A DNA stretch of 64,000 bases from Gammaproteobacteria bacterium (GCA_018820765.1 JAHJNN010000001.1:1-64000), one strand, 5' to 3'; positions 21,398 through 30,444 are shown, numbered from the stretch's first letter. Translations and numbers: made by a program. The notes: generated by a model from the letters alone, not told the origin.

Positions 21398-21843
21398 GCC
21401 GGCCCCCGCATTGTGGTCGCCACCGGACCGAAGGTGATGTCGGGGATCACGAACGGCACCACCGATATGAAACTGAACCGCTCCGAAGCGTTTGGGTCGT
21501 TGATGGTCACCTTGACCAGATTGATGCCGCCTGAACCGGTCGCTATATTGGTTGCGTAGTCGATGCTCACCATGTTCACCGTCAGCCCGTCCAGCAATGG
21601 GCTCCCCGTACATCCCGTGTCGCCGTGGACCGCCAGGCAGCGGGTCTCCGTCTCCAGCGCACCCGGCCCGCTCATGGTCTTGTATCGGGCTGCGCTGCGG
21701 GTTGCCTTGACCAGCGTGTTGTACTGATAGAACGCCCGTCCCAGTTCGGTGATACCGAAGACCATGAGCAGCAAGGGGACCAAGAGAATGGCAAACTCCA
21801 CTGCGGCCACTCCGTGCTGCCTGCTTTCGTTGAGGCGCGCCAT
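21394..21843 (-). CDS. tadE: TadE-like minor pseudopilin
   Basis: A 149-residue protein with VAAVEFAILLVPLLLMVFGI near the N-terminus (about 12-31), then ELGRAFYQYNTLVKATRSAAR, matching the TadE family. A periplasmic domain with two cysteines (TRCLAVHGDTGCTG) follows. It lies 3 bp after tadG and overlaps the next TadE-like gene, so the three are co-translated. Confidence 0.88.
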   Translation of the reverse strand: MARLNESRQHGVAAVEFAILLVPLLLMVFGITELGRAFYQYNTLVKATRSAARYKTMSGPGALETETRCLAVHGDTGCTGSPLLDGLTVNMVSIDYATNIATGSGGINLVKVTINDPNASERFSFISVVPFVIPDITFGPVATTMRGPA

Positions 21844-21846
21844 GGC

Positions 21847-23121
21847 TCATCTCACCAAGGTTGGAACTTGTGGGCCGATACCGCCGCCCCCCGGCATGCC
21901 GAGGGTGGCGCAGGGGCTGCCGATTTCGCTGGCCATGCCGAGAAACTCCAGGGTCACGGCGTCCGGCCCATCGATCGGGTTGAGCATGAGCACGCATGCC
22001 CAGTCGCGTATTGGTATGGTCTGCTGAGAGCACTGTGGAACTGAGCCCGCCCAGTCTTGGCAGCGCACCACCGGGGCGGCGACCACCCGCCGGTCCGCCC
22101 CGGCGGCGTGGGCGGTGGGCGAACTGGTTCTGAATCCATGCAGACTCAACCCGCTTGCCGCATCGCCCTGATACGGGGTATGCGACGTGCGCTGCGGGTC
22201 GAGGAAATTCGCGTAGGCATTCGCTCCCGCCGGCCAGGACGTGGGGGTATAGGCGAATCCAGTCCAGTCCATGCGGTTGTCCGCCGGATCGTAGGAACCC
22301 TTGTACAGGCCGAAGCGCGTGTTCCATGCGTTCGCGGCTCCCTCCTTTTCCCCCTGCTCACCCACGCATTGAGAGGTTGGCACCTCGCACTGTCCTTCTC
22401 CTGCCAATAACGCCTTCAATTCATTCGCGCCACCAGCCGTAGGCGTGAAGTCGATCCAGTTGTAGCTGCCGGTGCTGCCGCCGCCGGCGCCGAAGCGGCC
22501 GTCGTACCAGTTGCCTTCGACGAACCCCCAGTTGGGCAACGGACTGCCTTTATCATCCTGCGGCGCGCACAGCCCGAGCGGGATGGCACACGCTGCCTGG
22601 GACGGCGCCAAGCGCGCCACCGCCTCGGCGCTGACGCTGCCGGAACTGATGCCCATCACGCCCATGAACCACATCACGAAACTCGTCGGATTGGTTTCCT
22701 GCGGCGCGCACCGTACGTAGCGCGTATCCACGGGCAGCGGGTCCGGGCGCGAGTAGGGGCCGGCCAGGGTGGAGGCGAAAGCGACATCCGCTGGCTGCAC
22801 GTCCACCGTCGCGCCCTGAAGGTTGATCTTGTTGCGGAAGGCGGTATCGGGACAGGGCACGAGGCCGGCAGGGCAGCCGCCGCCGACCACGATGCCGGCG
22901 TTGGTGGCACGGCTCAGTGCATCGCCGCTCAGGTCCGACAGCTCGCGTGCCGCACTCAGCGCGCAGGCGTCGGCCGCGTTCTGCAACTCGGTCTTGGCGA
23001 TATACAGATGCCCCAGGTCGAGCACCAGCCCGATCACGGCGACCAGCACGAAAATGGCCAGGCCCACCATGATGGCGACTGCGCCACCCTGTTTGCGTCG
23101 AAGCGAATCTGGCTGCGCCAT
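21847..23121 (-). CDS. tadG: TadG-like pilus protein with a long periplasmic domain
   Basis: A 424-residue protein. The N-terminus has RKQGGAVAIMVGLAIFVLVA (Tad-type N-terminal helix) and LQNAADACALSAARELS, the Flp/TadG 'AADAAALAGA' region. A large periplasmic part rich in Cys pairs follows (for example CAIPLGLCAPQ and GQCEVPTSQCVG), suggesting a disulfide-stabilised exported domain. It probably works in pilus assembly or at the pilus base. Confidence 0.85.
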   Translation of the reverse strand: MAQPDSLRRKQGGAVAIMVGLAIFVLVAVIGLVLDLGHLYIAKTELQNAADACALSAARELSDLSGDALSRATNAGIVVGGGCPAGLVPCPDTAFRNKINLQGATVDVQPADVAFASTLAGPYSRPDPLPVDTRYVRCAPQETNPTSFVMWFMGVMGISSGSVSAEAVARLAPSQAACAIPLGLCAPQDDKGSPLPNWGFVEGNWYDGRFGAGGGSTGSYNWIDFTPTAGGANELKALLAGEGQCEVPTSQCVGEQGEKEGAANAWNTRFGLYKGSYDPADNRMDWTGFAYTPTSWPAGANAYANFLDPQRTSHTPYQGDAASGLSLHGFRTSSPTAHAAGADRRVVAAPVVRCQDWAGSVPQCSQQTIPIRDWACVLMLNPIDGPDAVTLEFLGMASEIGSPCATLGMPGGGGIGPQVPTLVR

Positions 23122-23151
23122 TTCGAATCTCTCGTGGTCCCCGGGGTGCCT

Positions 23152-23460
23152 TTATTGGCTGCCGGAGGTGCCGCCGCTACCGCTACCGATGCCGATGGTG
23201 AAGACATTGACCGGTTGCGGCGGCGTCTCGTAGGACTTGTGATAGCGGTCGATGGTCGCATCGGCCGCAGGGCCGTCCAGCCCTGCCACGGGATCCTGGT
23301 CGAGCGAGGCATCGGGGTTGACCGTCTGCTGCGCCTTCGCCGTGTTCACCGCCTCGCCGAAGTGCTGGTCGAGAACGGGCGCGCGCGCGGCGCAGCCCGC
23401 CAGCAGCAGTGCCGCAGTCCCTATCGCCACCGTCCATTTGCCTGCCAATGCGTCTCTCAT
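23152..23460 (-). CDS. Small Tad-locus lipoprotein
   Basis: A 102-residue predicted lipoprotein (lipobox LLAGC near residue 22) with a polar body (HFGEAVNTAKAQQTVNPDA) and a Gly/Ser-rich end. It sits 10 bp after rcpA and 30 bp before tadG, the place of CpaD/RcpB-type accessory lipoproteins in other Tad loci. It may be a short secretin partner. No further domain was recognised. Confidence 0.75.
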   Translation of the reverse strand: MRDALAGKWTVAIGTAALLLAGCAARAPVLDQHFGEAVNTAKAQQTVNPDASLDQDPVAGLDGPAADATIDRYHKSYETPPQPVNVFTIGIGSGSGGTSGSQ

Positions 23461-23470
23461 GTCCGTCTCC

Positions 23471-24925
23471 TTATTTCACTTCGAATCCGCCCGGGCCAGC
23501 CGGCGTTTGCGTCTGGCCGGCGGCCGGCGCAACGGGCCCGGACTCCGGTGCCGAGCCTTCCAGTTTTCCGCCGAGGAAAAATTCGCTGCGGCTGGGCTCG
23601 ATGAAATTGTCCGTCGGCAATTTGTAGTCGGGCGGCAAGGGCTTCACGAGACGGGGCGTGATCACGAACAGCAGTTCGGTCTTGTCGTTCTGGAATTCGC
23701 TGCTGCGGAACAGCGCACCGATAATGGGCAGCTCGCCCAGAATCGGCAGCGCCCGCATGGTCTCGGTGACGTTATTCTTGATCAGGCCGCCGATGGCAAG
23801 GCTTTGGCCGTCGCGCAACTGCACGGTGGTCGATGCGCGCCGCGTGGTGATGGTGGGGAGAATGCTAGAAGTTCCACTGACCGAAACCGTGGTTCCAGTG
23901 GACGACAGTTCGGAAACCTCGGGCGTCACGCGCAGATTGATGCGGCCGCCTTCCAGTACGGTTGGGGTGAAGCGCAGGCCCACGCCGAACTCACGCTCTT
24001 CCAGCGTAATCGTCGTGCCGCCGGCGCCGGTCTGGGGCACCGGGATGAAAATCTTGCCTCCCGCCAGGAACGAGCCTTCCTGGCCGCTCATGGCGATGAT
24101 GTTCGGCTCGGCGAGAATCTTGATCAGGCCATCCTTCTTCTCGGCTTCGACCTTGATGTCGCCCGGCTTGTCGATCGACAGGCCGCCGCCCAGGTTGGGA
24201 AACGTCCCGAGCGTCCCAAACAGGAAACTGGAAATCAGACTGAGCCCGCTGTTGCTTTCCGTCGCCGTGAGGCGGACTCCCAGCTTGTCGAGCAGGTTTT
24301 TCGACACTTCGGCCACCTTGACCTCGAGCATCACCTGCTGCGGCGCCGCTGCCTGCAGCATGTTCACCACCTTCTTGCCGGCGTAGGCTTCGGCCAGCGC
24401 GAGTACCCGGTCCACTTTCACCGCGTCCGAAAGGCTGCCGGTCAAAACCAGCGAGTCGCCCGCTGCGGCAACGTGAATCCGGTTCTCTGCGGGCAGAAGT
24501 TGCCGCAGCTTGCCTTGCAGCGTGCTCACGTCAAGGCCGACCGACACATCCACCACGGTGCTCTGTCCGTTGCGGTTCCACAGAATCACGTTGGTCGAAC
24601 CGACGATTTTGCCGAGAAGGTAGATCTCCCTCGGGCTGATCACCACCACGTCCGCCACGTCCTTGTTGCCCACCGACACCCGGCTTATCGGTTCAGGCAG
24701 GCGCAAGACGGTCGATTTGCCTACCGTGACGCTGATGTGCGGGGCGAATTCGATCACCTGGGCACCACCCGTCCGCGCCGGGGCCGGCGCGGTTTTAGCC
24801 ACTTTGGCCAGCGCAGGATCGGCGCCGACGGCCCGATTGGCAGGCCAAACCAGGGTCATTGCCGCCGCCAGGATGCCTACGCCAAACCCGGCCTGCGGAG
24901 CCCGCAACAATCGCTGTCTGCTCAT
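23471..24925 (-). CDS. rcpA: Tad outer-membrane secretin RcpA (CpaC)
   Basis: The outer-membrane channel for the Flp pilus, 484 residues. A signal peptide (about 1-35) is followed by an N-terminal BON/pilus domain with SVTVGKSTVLRLPEPISRVSV-like sequence and then the secretin domain with AEPNIIAMSGQEGSFLAGG and RDGQSLAIGGLI. The ATG at 24925 follows AAGGGGGATCAACC and gives a clean signal peptide. A start at 24967 would overlap rcpC and add 14 residues. Confidence 0.92.
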   Translation of the reverse strand: MSRQRLLRAPQAGFGVGILAAAMTLVWPANRAVGADPALAKVAKTAPAPARTGGAQVIEFAPHISVTVGKSTVLRLPEPISRVSVGNKDVADVVVISPREIYLLGKIVGSTNVILWNRNGQSTVVDVSVGLDVSTLQGKLRQLLPAENRIHVAAAGDSLVLTGSLSDAVKVDRVLALAEAYAGKKVVNMLQAAAPQQVMLEVKVAEVSKNLLDKLGVRLTATESNSGLSLISSFLFGTLGTFPNLGGGLSIDKPGDIKVEAEKKDGLIKILAEPNIIAMSGQEGSFLAGGKIFIPVPQTGAGGTTITLEEREFGVGLRFTPTVLEGGRINLRVTPEVSELSSTGTTVSVSGTSSILPTITTRRASTTVQLRDGQSLAIGGLIKNNVTETMRALPILGELPIIGALFRSSEFQNDKTELLFVITPRLVKPLPPDYKLPTDNFIEPSRSEFFLGGKLEGSAPESGPVAPAAGQTQTPAGPGGFEVK

Positions 24926-24956
24926 GGTTGATCCCCCTTTGTTGCGCAACTGTTCT

Positions 24957-25832
24957 TCAGAATTCATGGCTCGACCTTTCCACGCCCTTGATGATCTCGA
25001 CCGTCTCTTTTCTGGCGGCTGGCTGTGTCGCCGGCCGGCGCACGGCCCGCTTCTTGACGGCCGGAACCTGGGCGGGCTTCTCCGGCATCAGGTCAGGCGC
25101 GCTGTCTCCGCGCAGCAGCTGCTGCTTGGTCACGCCCTCGGTTTGCGCCGGTGCGATGTCGATCTGGTTCCGCAACACCAGCGACAGGCTGCCCACGCTG
25201 CGCGCGAGATCGATTTTTTCCGCCTCCTCGGGCGTCACCTCAAGCGTCACGGCATTGACCACCTTGGGCTTGGTCTCGTCCCGGCTCACTTCCTGGGCAA
25301 TGGCGAGCACCAGGATGCGTTCCAGCACGATCTTGGAGATGGTCTTTTCCGGGCCCTGAGATCGGGCGTTTTCATCCACGGTGTTGACCAGAATGTCGAC
25401 GTAATTGCCGGGCAGTGCGAAGCCGGCAACGCCGATCACATCGTTGACGCGCACCGTGATGGCGCGCTTGCCTTCGCTGATCACGGCGGAGAGGCCGCCC
25501 TGGGTGCCCACCGGGGCGAGCTTCGATTCCAGAATCGGCTCGCCCTGTTGCAGCGTCGCGCGCAATACCCGTGCATTCTGGGTCTTCGGGTCTTTCAGCA
25601 GCACGCCCATGTCCTCGAAGGAGCCCTGCGGCACGCTGCCGGCCGGCCAGTCGCGGAGCCCCAGCATGTCGGGCGAAAGCTTCGTGCCGAGGTCGATATC
25701 CTTGCTGGCCACGACCACCCGGGTCGTCGCGACCGTCGTCTGCTGCATCACCCAGCGCGACGCCAGCAGCACCGCTGCCAGCGCAAGGGCGATGGAAATC
25801 ACGATCATCAATAGCGCTCTGGTGTTTCTCAT
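24957..25832 (-). CDS. rcpC: Flp pilus assembly protein RcpC (CpaB)
   Basis: A 291-residue periplasmic protein anchored by an N-terminal helix (about 8-26). A SAF domain follows (about 40-110: VVASKDIDLGTKLSPDML), then the RcpC/CpaB domain with GKRAITVRVNDVIGVAGFALPGNYVDI. It acts with the secretin RcpA. It lies 31 bp before the chosen rcpA start. Confidence 0.92.
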   Translation of the reverse strand: MRNTRALLMIVISIALALAAVLLASRWVMQQTTVATTRVVVASKDIDLGTKLSPDMLGLRDWPAGSVPQGSFEDMGVLLKDPKTQNARVLRATLQQGEPILESKLAPVGTQGGLSAVISEGKRAITVRVNDVIGVAGFALPGNYVDILVNTVDENARSQGPEKTISKIVLERILVLAIAQEVSRDETKPKVVNAVTLEVTPEEAEKIDLARSVGSLSLVLRNQIDIAPAQTEGVTKQQLLRGDSAPDLMPEKPAQVPAVKKRAVRRPATQPAARKETVEIIKGVERSSHEF

Positions 25833-25857
25833 CGCACATCTCCCTCATTATTCGAAT

Positions 25858-27183
25858 TCATTTGAAATCGCGGGCGAAGTAATTTTCCCAGGCCCAATCC
25901 AGCAGTTCCGGCGTCAGCTCCGGCGCCACGCCCTCGTAACGCGCGATATCGCGAAGCTGGCCGAAAATATCGCGCGGAATGCAGGCAAACAGGGGGCGGC
26001 CTTCCTTGTAGTGGTGTTCCCGCAGCAGGTAATCGATCCCCGATTCGGAATGGGGTATCGACAACTCCTCGCACACCTGGGCGGCGATCGCGCGGTATTC
26101 GTTCTCTTCCAGCTGGCCGACGAAAATCTTGTAGCCGAGGCGGCGCAGGAAGGCTTCGTCGGCCAGTTCCTTGGGCGGCATGTTGCTCGAAAAGACGACG
26201 ATCACGTCGAAGGGGATCACGAACTTCTTGCCCGTGTGCAGTGCGAGGTAGTCCAGGCGCCGGTCGAGCGGCACGATCCAGCGGTTCATGACGGCCATGG
26301 CGGGGGCGAGCTGGCGCCCGAGGTCGTCGATGATCAACAGGCCATTGTTGGCCTTGACCTGGGGCGGCGCCTGGTAAAACCGTGCGCTCGCGTCGAAATC
26401 CAGATCCAGCATGGACAGCGTCAACTCGCCGCCGGTCCTCACCACAGGGCGGTGACAGACGACCCAGCGCATGTCGTGGATGCGTCGGCGGTCGAGCATC
26501 AATGACTGTTCGTCTTCTCCCTCGACCGGAAGATGGATCAGCGGGTCGAATACCTGGATCACTTCGTTGTCCACCACGATGGCGTGAGGGATGGCGACGT
26601 TGCCGGAAAGCAGCCCCACCAGATGTTCCGAAATGAAGGTCTTGCCGCTGCCGGCGGGGCCGTAGACGAAAATCGCACGGCCCGAGTTCATGGCTGCGCC
26701 GAACTGCCGCAGGATCTGCTCCTGGATGACGATGCCCTGGAACGCCTGGGCAATTTTCTCCCGCGTGACCTGCATGTCCGCGATGGACTGCTTGCGTACC
26801 TGCTCGACATAGGATTGCAGGCTCACCGGCGCCGCGCCCGCATACTGGCTTTTCTGCAGGAAATCCTCCGCACGCAGCCGGCCCAGTTCGGTCAGGTTGT
26901 ACGCGGTCGCCGTTTCCGTTTCACTGGTGCGAGAAATCTCGCACAGGCGTTCGGTACGCATGAAGGCGAGCAAGGGTTCGAGCACGCCCACTGCAAGCTT
27001 GAGGTGGGCGGCCAGTTCGGCCAGGCTGAGTTGCCCGCGAAGGAACAGCGTCTTGGTAAGCAACTCCACCAGAAACAGAAAGTTCAGACCGGTTTCGTCA
27101 ACCGTCCGGGCCGGGCGCGGTGCGGTAACCGTGGTACTGCTGGCTTTCGTTTGCGGCCTGGCGGCCAGTTCCGTTGCCATCAT
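25858..27183 (-). CDS. AAA ATPase with winged-helix-like N-terminus, inside the Tad locus
   Basis: A 441-residue protein that is not a canonical Tad component. The N-terminal part (about 30-110) looks like a winged-helix repeat region (GQLSLAELAAHLKLAV). The ATPase core has Walker A GPAGSGKT at about 175-182, Walker B GLLIIDDLG near 281-289, a sensor-like FSSNMPP near 331-337, and FLRRLGYKI, which may carry an arginine finger. Similar AAA proteins occur in some betaproteobacterial pilus loci, but the role is unknown: a remodeller or a regulator are both possible. It lies between tadV and rcpC, 25 bp before the latter. Confidence 0.8.
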   Translation of the reverse strand: MMATELAARPQTKASSTTVTAPRPARTVDETGLNFLFLVELLTKTLFLRGQLSLAELAAHLKLAVGVLEPLLAFMRTERLCEISRTSETETATAYNLTELGRLRAEDFLQKSQYAGAAPVSLQSYVEQVRKQSIADMQVTREKIAQAFQGIVIQEQILRQFGAAMNSGRAIFVYGPAGSGKTFISEHLVGLLSGNVAIPHAIVVDNEVIQVFDPLIHLPVEGEDEQSLMLDRRRIHDMRWVVCHRPVVRTGGELTLSMLDLDFDASARFYQAPPQVKANNGLLIIDDLGRQLAPAMAVMNRWIVPLDRRLDYLALHTGKKFVIPFDVIVVFSSNMPPKELADEAFLRRLGYKIFVGQLEENEYRAIAAQVCEELSIPHSESGIDYLLREHHYKEGRPLFACIPRDIFGQLRDIARYEGVAPELTPELLDWAWENYFARDFK

Positions 27184-27249
27184 CCCTTACTCCCATTCCG
27201 CTTCTGTCGGCCGTTGTCCCCGGCCACCGGAGTTACCGTGTGCAATTGC

Positions 27250-27825
27250 TCAGACGAACATCCTCCATAGCACCCAGGCAAGCGCGCCGGCGGCGATGGC
27301 GACGCCATAGGGCATTTTTCCGGCCGACTGCGCAGGCGCGTCGATCATCGGCGCCTTGCCCATGCTTGCATTGATGAGCCCGCCCAGCAGCATGACGCGC
27401 ACGTTCTGCCCCAGCGGGTTCCACGCATGGCTACGGGTTGCCACGACGAGCGCCATCGCGCCGCCGGCAAGAAAAGTGAAGACTACGGCGCCCAGCAGGT
27501 CGGCCGGCCCGAGAAACGCGCCCACCATCGCCATCAGTTTCACGTCGCCCGCGCCCATGGCGCGCAGCAGGTAAAACGGCAGCAGGCAGGCCAGGCCCAG
27601 GCCGAGCCCGCCCAGCGCAAAGGCGAAGCCGCCGGCGCCCGGGGCATATTTATTGGCAAAGCCCAGGCCAGGGGCAAGCAGGCTGTTGAGCAGAATGCCC
27701 GCCACAACGCCGGAAAACACAATTGAATTCGGGATGCGATGATGTTTGAAATCCGACCATGCCGCGCTTGCCAGCAGCATCGCAAGAATGGAAAGGACAG
27801 AGAGGGCAAGGTTTTGTGGCGTCAT
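27250..27825 (-). CDS. tadV: Prepilin peptidase TadV (CpaA, A24 family)
   Basis: Inner-membrane aspartic protease that cleaves the Flp prepilin and the TadE/F pseudopilins. It is 191 residues with about six helices. The catalytic aspartates are in WSDFKHHRIPN and the GxGD motif MGAGDVKLMA. It is short, as usual for TadV, with no methyltransferase domain. Confidence 0.93.
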   Translation of the reverse strand: MTPQNLALSVLSILAMLLASAAWSDFKHHRIPNSIVFSGVVAGILLNSLLAPGLGFANKYAPGAGGFAFALGGLGLGLACLLPFYLLRAMGAGDVKLMAMVGAFLGPADLLGAVVFTFLAGGAMALVVATRSHAWNPLGQNVRVMLLGGLINASMGKAPMIDAPAQSAGKMPYGVAIAAGALAWVLWRMFV

Positions 27826-28028
27826 GTGTAGTCTTATTCTTGTGGGCCGTGATCGAGTGTTTGCTTGGGCGTGTATCTATTTGGTTAGTTTTGTTCGGCA
27901 GATCGCCGTGCAATCCACCATCCCTTGGCCGCCGTAGCGTCTCTTTGTTCTTGCGCTTACTCGTTCGGTCTAACTGGCCTACGACACATGCCCGTGTGGC
28001 CCTGCCCCCGTGCTGCAGGGCAGGAAGC

Positions 28029-28052
28029 CCGCCTACGCAAGCCGGTAGGCGG
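28029..28052 (-). terminator. Hairpin downstream of flp
   Basis: An 8-bp stem, CCGCCTAC (28029-28036) and GTAGGCGG (28045-28052), with an 8-nt loop. It lies 23 bp after the flp stop and has no U-run. A partial terminator or processing hairpin here would explain high flp relative to the rest of the Tad operon (inference). The rest of the 249-bp flp-tadV gap holds no other gene I can see. Confidence 0.45.
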
Positions 28053-28074
28053 TCATCGCGTGCAAAACAATGGA

Positions 28075-28281
28075 TCAACAGTCCGCGAGACAGGTGGCAC
28101 TTGTCTCATCGGACAGACATGCCGCGATTTTGTTGAAGACACAAGTGAGGTTGGTGCCCACCGCCGTCACTGCGGTGATGATCACCACCGCAATCAGCGC
28201 CGCGATCAAGCCATATTCGATTGCCGTCACGCCCTCCTCTTCACTCACGAAACGTTTGACGGCTGTAACGAGTTGATTCAT
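28075..28281 (-). CDS. flp: Flp-family type IVb major pilin
   Basis: A 68-residue prepilin. The leader ends at EEEG, with predicted TadV cleavage between Gly and VTAIEYGLIAALIA, the Flp motif with Glu+5 and Tyr+6 adjacent (EY). The C-terminal part has three cysteines (TCVFNKIAACL and CLADC). It is the first gene of the Tad locus, with a good AGGAGAGGACC ribosome-binding site. Confidence 0.95.
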   Translation of the reverse strand: MNQLVTAVKRFVSEEEGVTAIEYGLIAALIAVVIITAVTAVGTNLTCVFNKIAACLSDETSATCLADC

Positions 28282-28344
28282 GGTCCTCTCCTTTTGTTGA
28301 CGACGAAAACGGGTTTGCTTGGCTGAAGTGCGCGGCGTTGTTCG

Positions 28345-28376
28345 CTATCGACACTTCCCGCTTAAATGTATGTCAA
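28345..28376 (-). promoter_or_regulatory. Candidate flp promoter region
   Basis: A perfect TTGACA (28376-28371 on the minus strand) lies about 90 bp upstream of the flp ATG. The matching -10 is weak: TCGATA at about 19 bp is the best candidate. The site is proposed only because flp heads the operon. Confidence 0.35.
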
Positions 28377-28435
28377 GCATTTCACTATGCAAGGGAATAT
28401 TTCGGGGGCGGCAGGCGTATCTGAACCTTTGATTT

Positions 28436-29494
28436 TTAACGGGAAACCTTCCGGCCTGTGCTCGCCGTGGCGCGCAGCAGGCGTCCCAGGCTGCCCGCGG
28501 CAGGCTTCGGCCGGTCATCCGTGTCAAACAACAGCGCGGCGCCTTGTCCCGGGAAATGTTCCGGTATCCACGAATAGCGGTCGGTGACGCCCCAGGTGGA
28601 AAAGCTGCGGCACTGGGGCACTGCCAGGCAGGCCTGCAGCATGTCGCGGTACAGTGCAGCCTGCTTCTTGAGCCTGGTGCGGCTCGCCGGCACGGGCAGC
28701 ATCACGTCCATTTCGGTGATGGGGGTCTCCAGGCCGAGCGCGGCCAGGCGCTTCATGTTGATGCGCACCTCGCGGGCGGGCGGCGCGTCCTGCAGGCTCA
28801 GGTGCATTTGCAGGCCCACGCCGTGTATCGGCGTTCCCTTGCGGCGCAATGCGATCATCAGATCGTAGATGCCATCCGACTTGGCGCCGCCGCCCTCGCC
28901 ACCGTAGTCGTTGTAGCGCAGGCGCGCTTGCGGGTCGGCCTCGTGCGCCCAGCGAAACGCCAGATCGAGATAGTCCGGGCCGATGCCGCGCGACCAGAAG
29001 GTCTCGCGCAGGCGGCCGTCTTCTGCCACGGCTTCGGCCGCCACATCCCACGACGCCACCCGGCCCCGATAGCGCGTCACCAGCGTCTGGATGTGCTCGC
29101 GCAGGATGGTCTTCAGTTCGTCGCGGCCGAAATGGCCTTGCGTCAGCCAGTCCGGCAACTGCTGATGCCACACCAGCACATGGCCGTTCACTTGCATGTC
29201 GTGCGTCTCGGCGAATGCGACCAGGGCGTCCGCCTGCGTGAAATCGAAGCGGCCGCGCTCGGGCTGCACGACGGAAAATTTCAGCGCGTTTTCCGGTGTG
29301 ACGAGATCGAATTCGCGCGCCAGCAGCTGTGTATAGGCGGCGTCCTTGCCGAGGACCTCGACGTCGACGGCGGCGCCGAAGCGGATGCCAGCCGTCCGGG
29401 CGAGGGCGCGCAGCGGGTCGGCCGCCGCGGCAGGCAGGGCGCCCGCCAGCGCGGCGGCGAACACGGCGGCGATGGCGAGCGTACTCACCCGCAT
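28436..29494 (-). CDS. Exported GH10-family glycoside hydrolase with altered active site
   Basis: A 352-residue protein with a signal peptide (about 1-25) and a GH10 (xylanase-fold) barrel. Landmarks are TPENALKF (67-73), NGHVLVWHQQLPDW, RVASWDVAAEAV with acid/base Glu-154, YNDYG, GLQMHL, ITEMDV with nucleophile Glu-261, and FSTWGVTDRYSW. In canonical GH10 the residue before the acid/base is Asn (WDVVNEA); here it is Ala-153. The protein is probably periplasmic and trims or releases the polymer made by this locus, as BcsZ (GH8) or PgaB do in other systems. The ATG at 29494 is 2 bp after the deacetylase stop. The natural substrate is unlikely to be plain xylan (inference). Confidence 0.82.
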   Translation of the reverse strand: MRVSTLAIAAVFAAALAGALPAAAADPLRALARTAGIRFGAAVDVEVLGKDAAYTQLLAREFDLVTPENALKFSVVQPERGRFDFTQADALVAFAETHDMQVNGHVLVWHQQLPDWLTQGHFGRDELKTILREHIQTLVTRYRGRVASWDVAAEAVAEDGRLRETFWSRGIGPDYLDLAFRWAHEADPQARLRYNDYGGEGGGAKSDGIYDLMIALRRKGTPIHGVGLQMHLSLQDAPPAREVRINMKRLAALGLETPITEMDVMLPVPASRTRLKKQAALYRDMLQACLAVPQCRSFSTWGVTDRYSWIPEHFPGQGAALLFDTDDRPKPAAGSLGRLLRATASTGRKVSR

Positions 29495-29496
29495 TT

Positions 29497-30444
29497 TCAA
29501 TAACCCCGATACGCGGCGGGCCCCGCCCACTGCACGACGAATCCCGGCACTGCGGGCGGCTGCGCGGGGCGCAGGCCGGCCGCGCGCGCCCAGTGTTCGA
29601 GCCACGATTCGCCTTCGATGCCGCCGGCGCCGAGGGGCGATGCGTAGGCCCGGTCCTGCAGGGCTTCGTCGAGCGTGACGAAGCGGTAGCCGCGCTGCCG
29701 CAGCATGGCGGCAAGCGCGCCGAAATGGTCGGCGTTGAGCGCATTGGCGTGCAGCACCAGCACCTGGGGAATGCGGCGGCCGAAGAGATCGAGGGCGAGT
29801 GCTTCGGCGCGCGCGAACTCGGCGTCCATGTAAGGCACGTAGGCGTTGGCGATGCGTTGCGCCGCCTCCGGGTTGCCTTGCGCCTGCGCGCGCGCGTAGG
29901 CGACGGCGAATACCCATTCCGAGTTGTTCACGGTGACCGGGGCGATGCGGTAGCCGTGCGCCGCGAGAAAGCCTGCGAAGGCGGTGCGTACGTCCGCGGT
30001 CTTGCCCTGGTGCAGGTAGGGGTGGCGGAACCAGAGCAGGCTGCGGCCTTCGCTGGCCACGAGGGGGCGCGTGACGGTCTCGCCGCGCAGCAGGTCGGCC
30101 TGGAAGACTTCGAGCGGCACCCGGTTGAGCGAAACGTGCGAGTGAGTGTGGTTGCCCAGTTCCAGGCCGGCCCGCAGCCAGCTGCGCAGCAGGTCGACCC
30201 GCGCAGGCACCAGGCTGCCCTCGCGGTAGAGCCGGGATTCGTTGACGAAGCCGACGGCGGGCACGCCGTCGGTTTGCAGGCCCTGCAGCAGGCGCGCGGT
30301 CATGTTCGCCAGCGCGGCATCGTCTTCCGCCGGGACGGACACGTAGGGGAGGTCGTCGAAGGTGATCGCCACTGTCGGCGCGGGTACTTGCGCCGCCGCC
30401 GCCCAGGGCAGGCACAGACAGAGCAGCAGGAGTCGGCGGATCAT
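29497..30444 (-). CDS. Exported CE4-type polysaccharide deacetylase
   Basis: A 315-residue protein with a signal peptide (about 1-18) and a polysaccharide deacetylase (NodB-homology) domain. Motif 1 is ITFDD (catalytic base and metal Asp, 27-31), motif 2 is HTHSH (99-103) and motif 3 is FRHPY (139-143). It resembles the N-terminal half of PgaB, which removes N-acetyl groups from poly-GlcNAc, so an N-acetylated polymer is the likely substrate. It lies between the TPR porin (34 bp) and the GH10 gene (2 bp). Confidence 0.87.
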   Translation of the reverse strand: MIRRLLLLCLCLPWAAAAQVPAPTVAITFDDLPYVSVPAEDDAALANMTARLLQGLQTDGVPAVGFVNESRLYREGSLVPARVDLLRSWLRAGLELGNHTHSHVSLNRVPLEVFQADLLRGETVTRPLVASEGRSLLWFRHPYLHQGKTADVRTAFAGFLAAHGYRIAPVTVNNSEWVFAVAYARAQAQGNPEAAQRIANAYVPYMDAEFARAEALALDLFGRRIPQVLVLHANALNADHFGALAAMLRQRGYRFVTLDEALQDRAYASPLGAGGIEGESWLEHWARAAGLRPAQPPAVPGFVVQWAGPAAYRGY

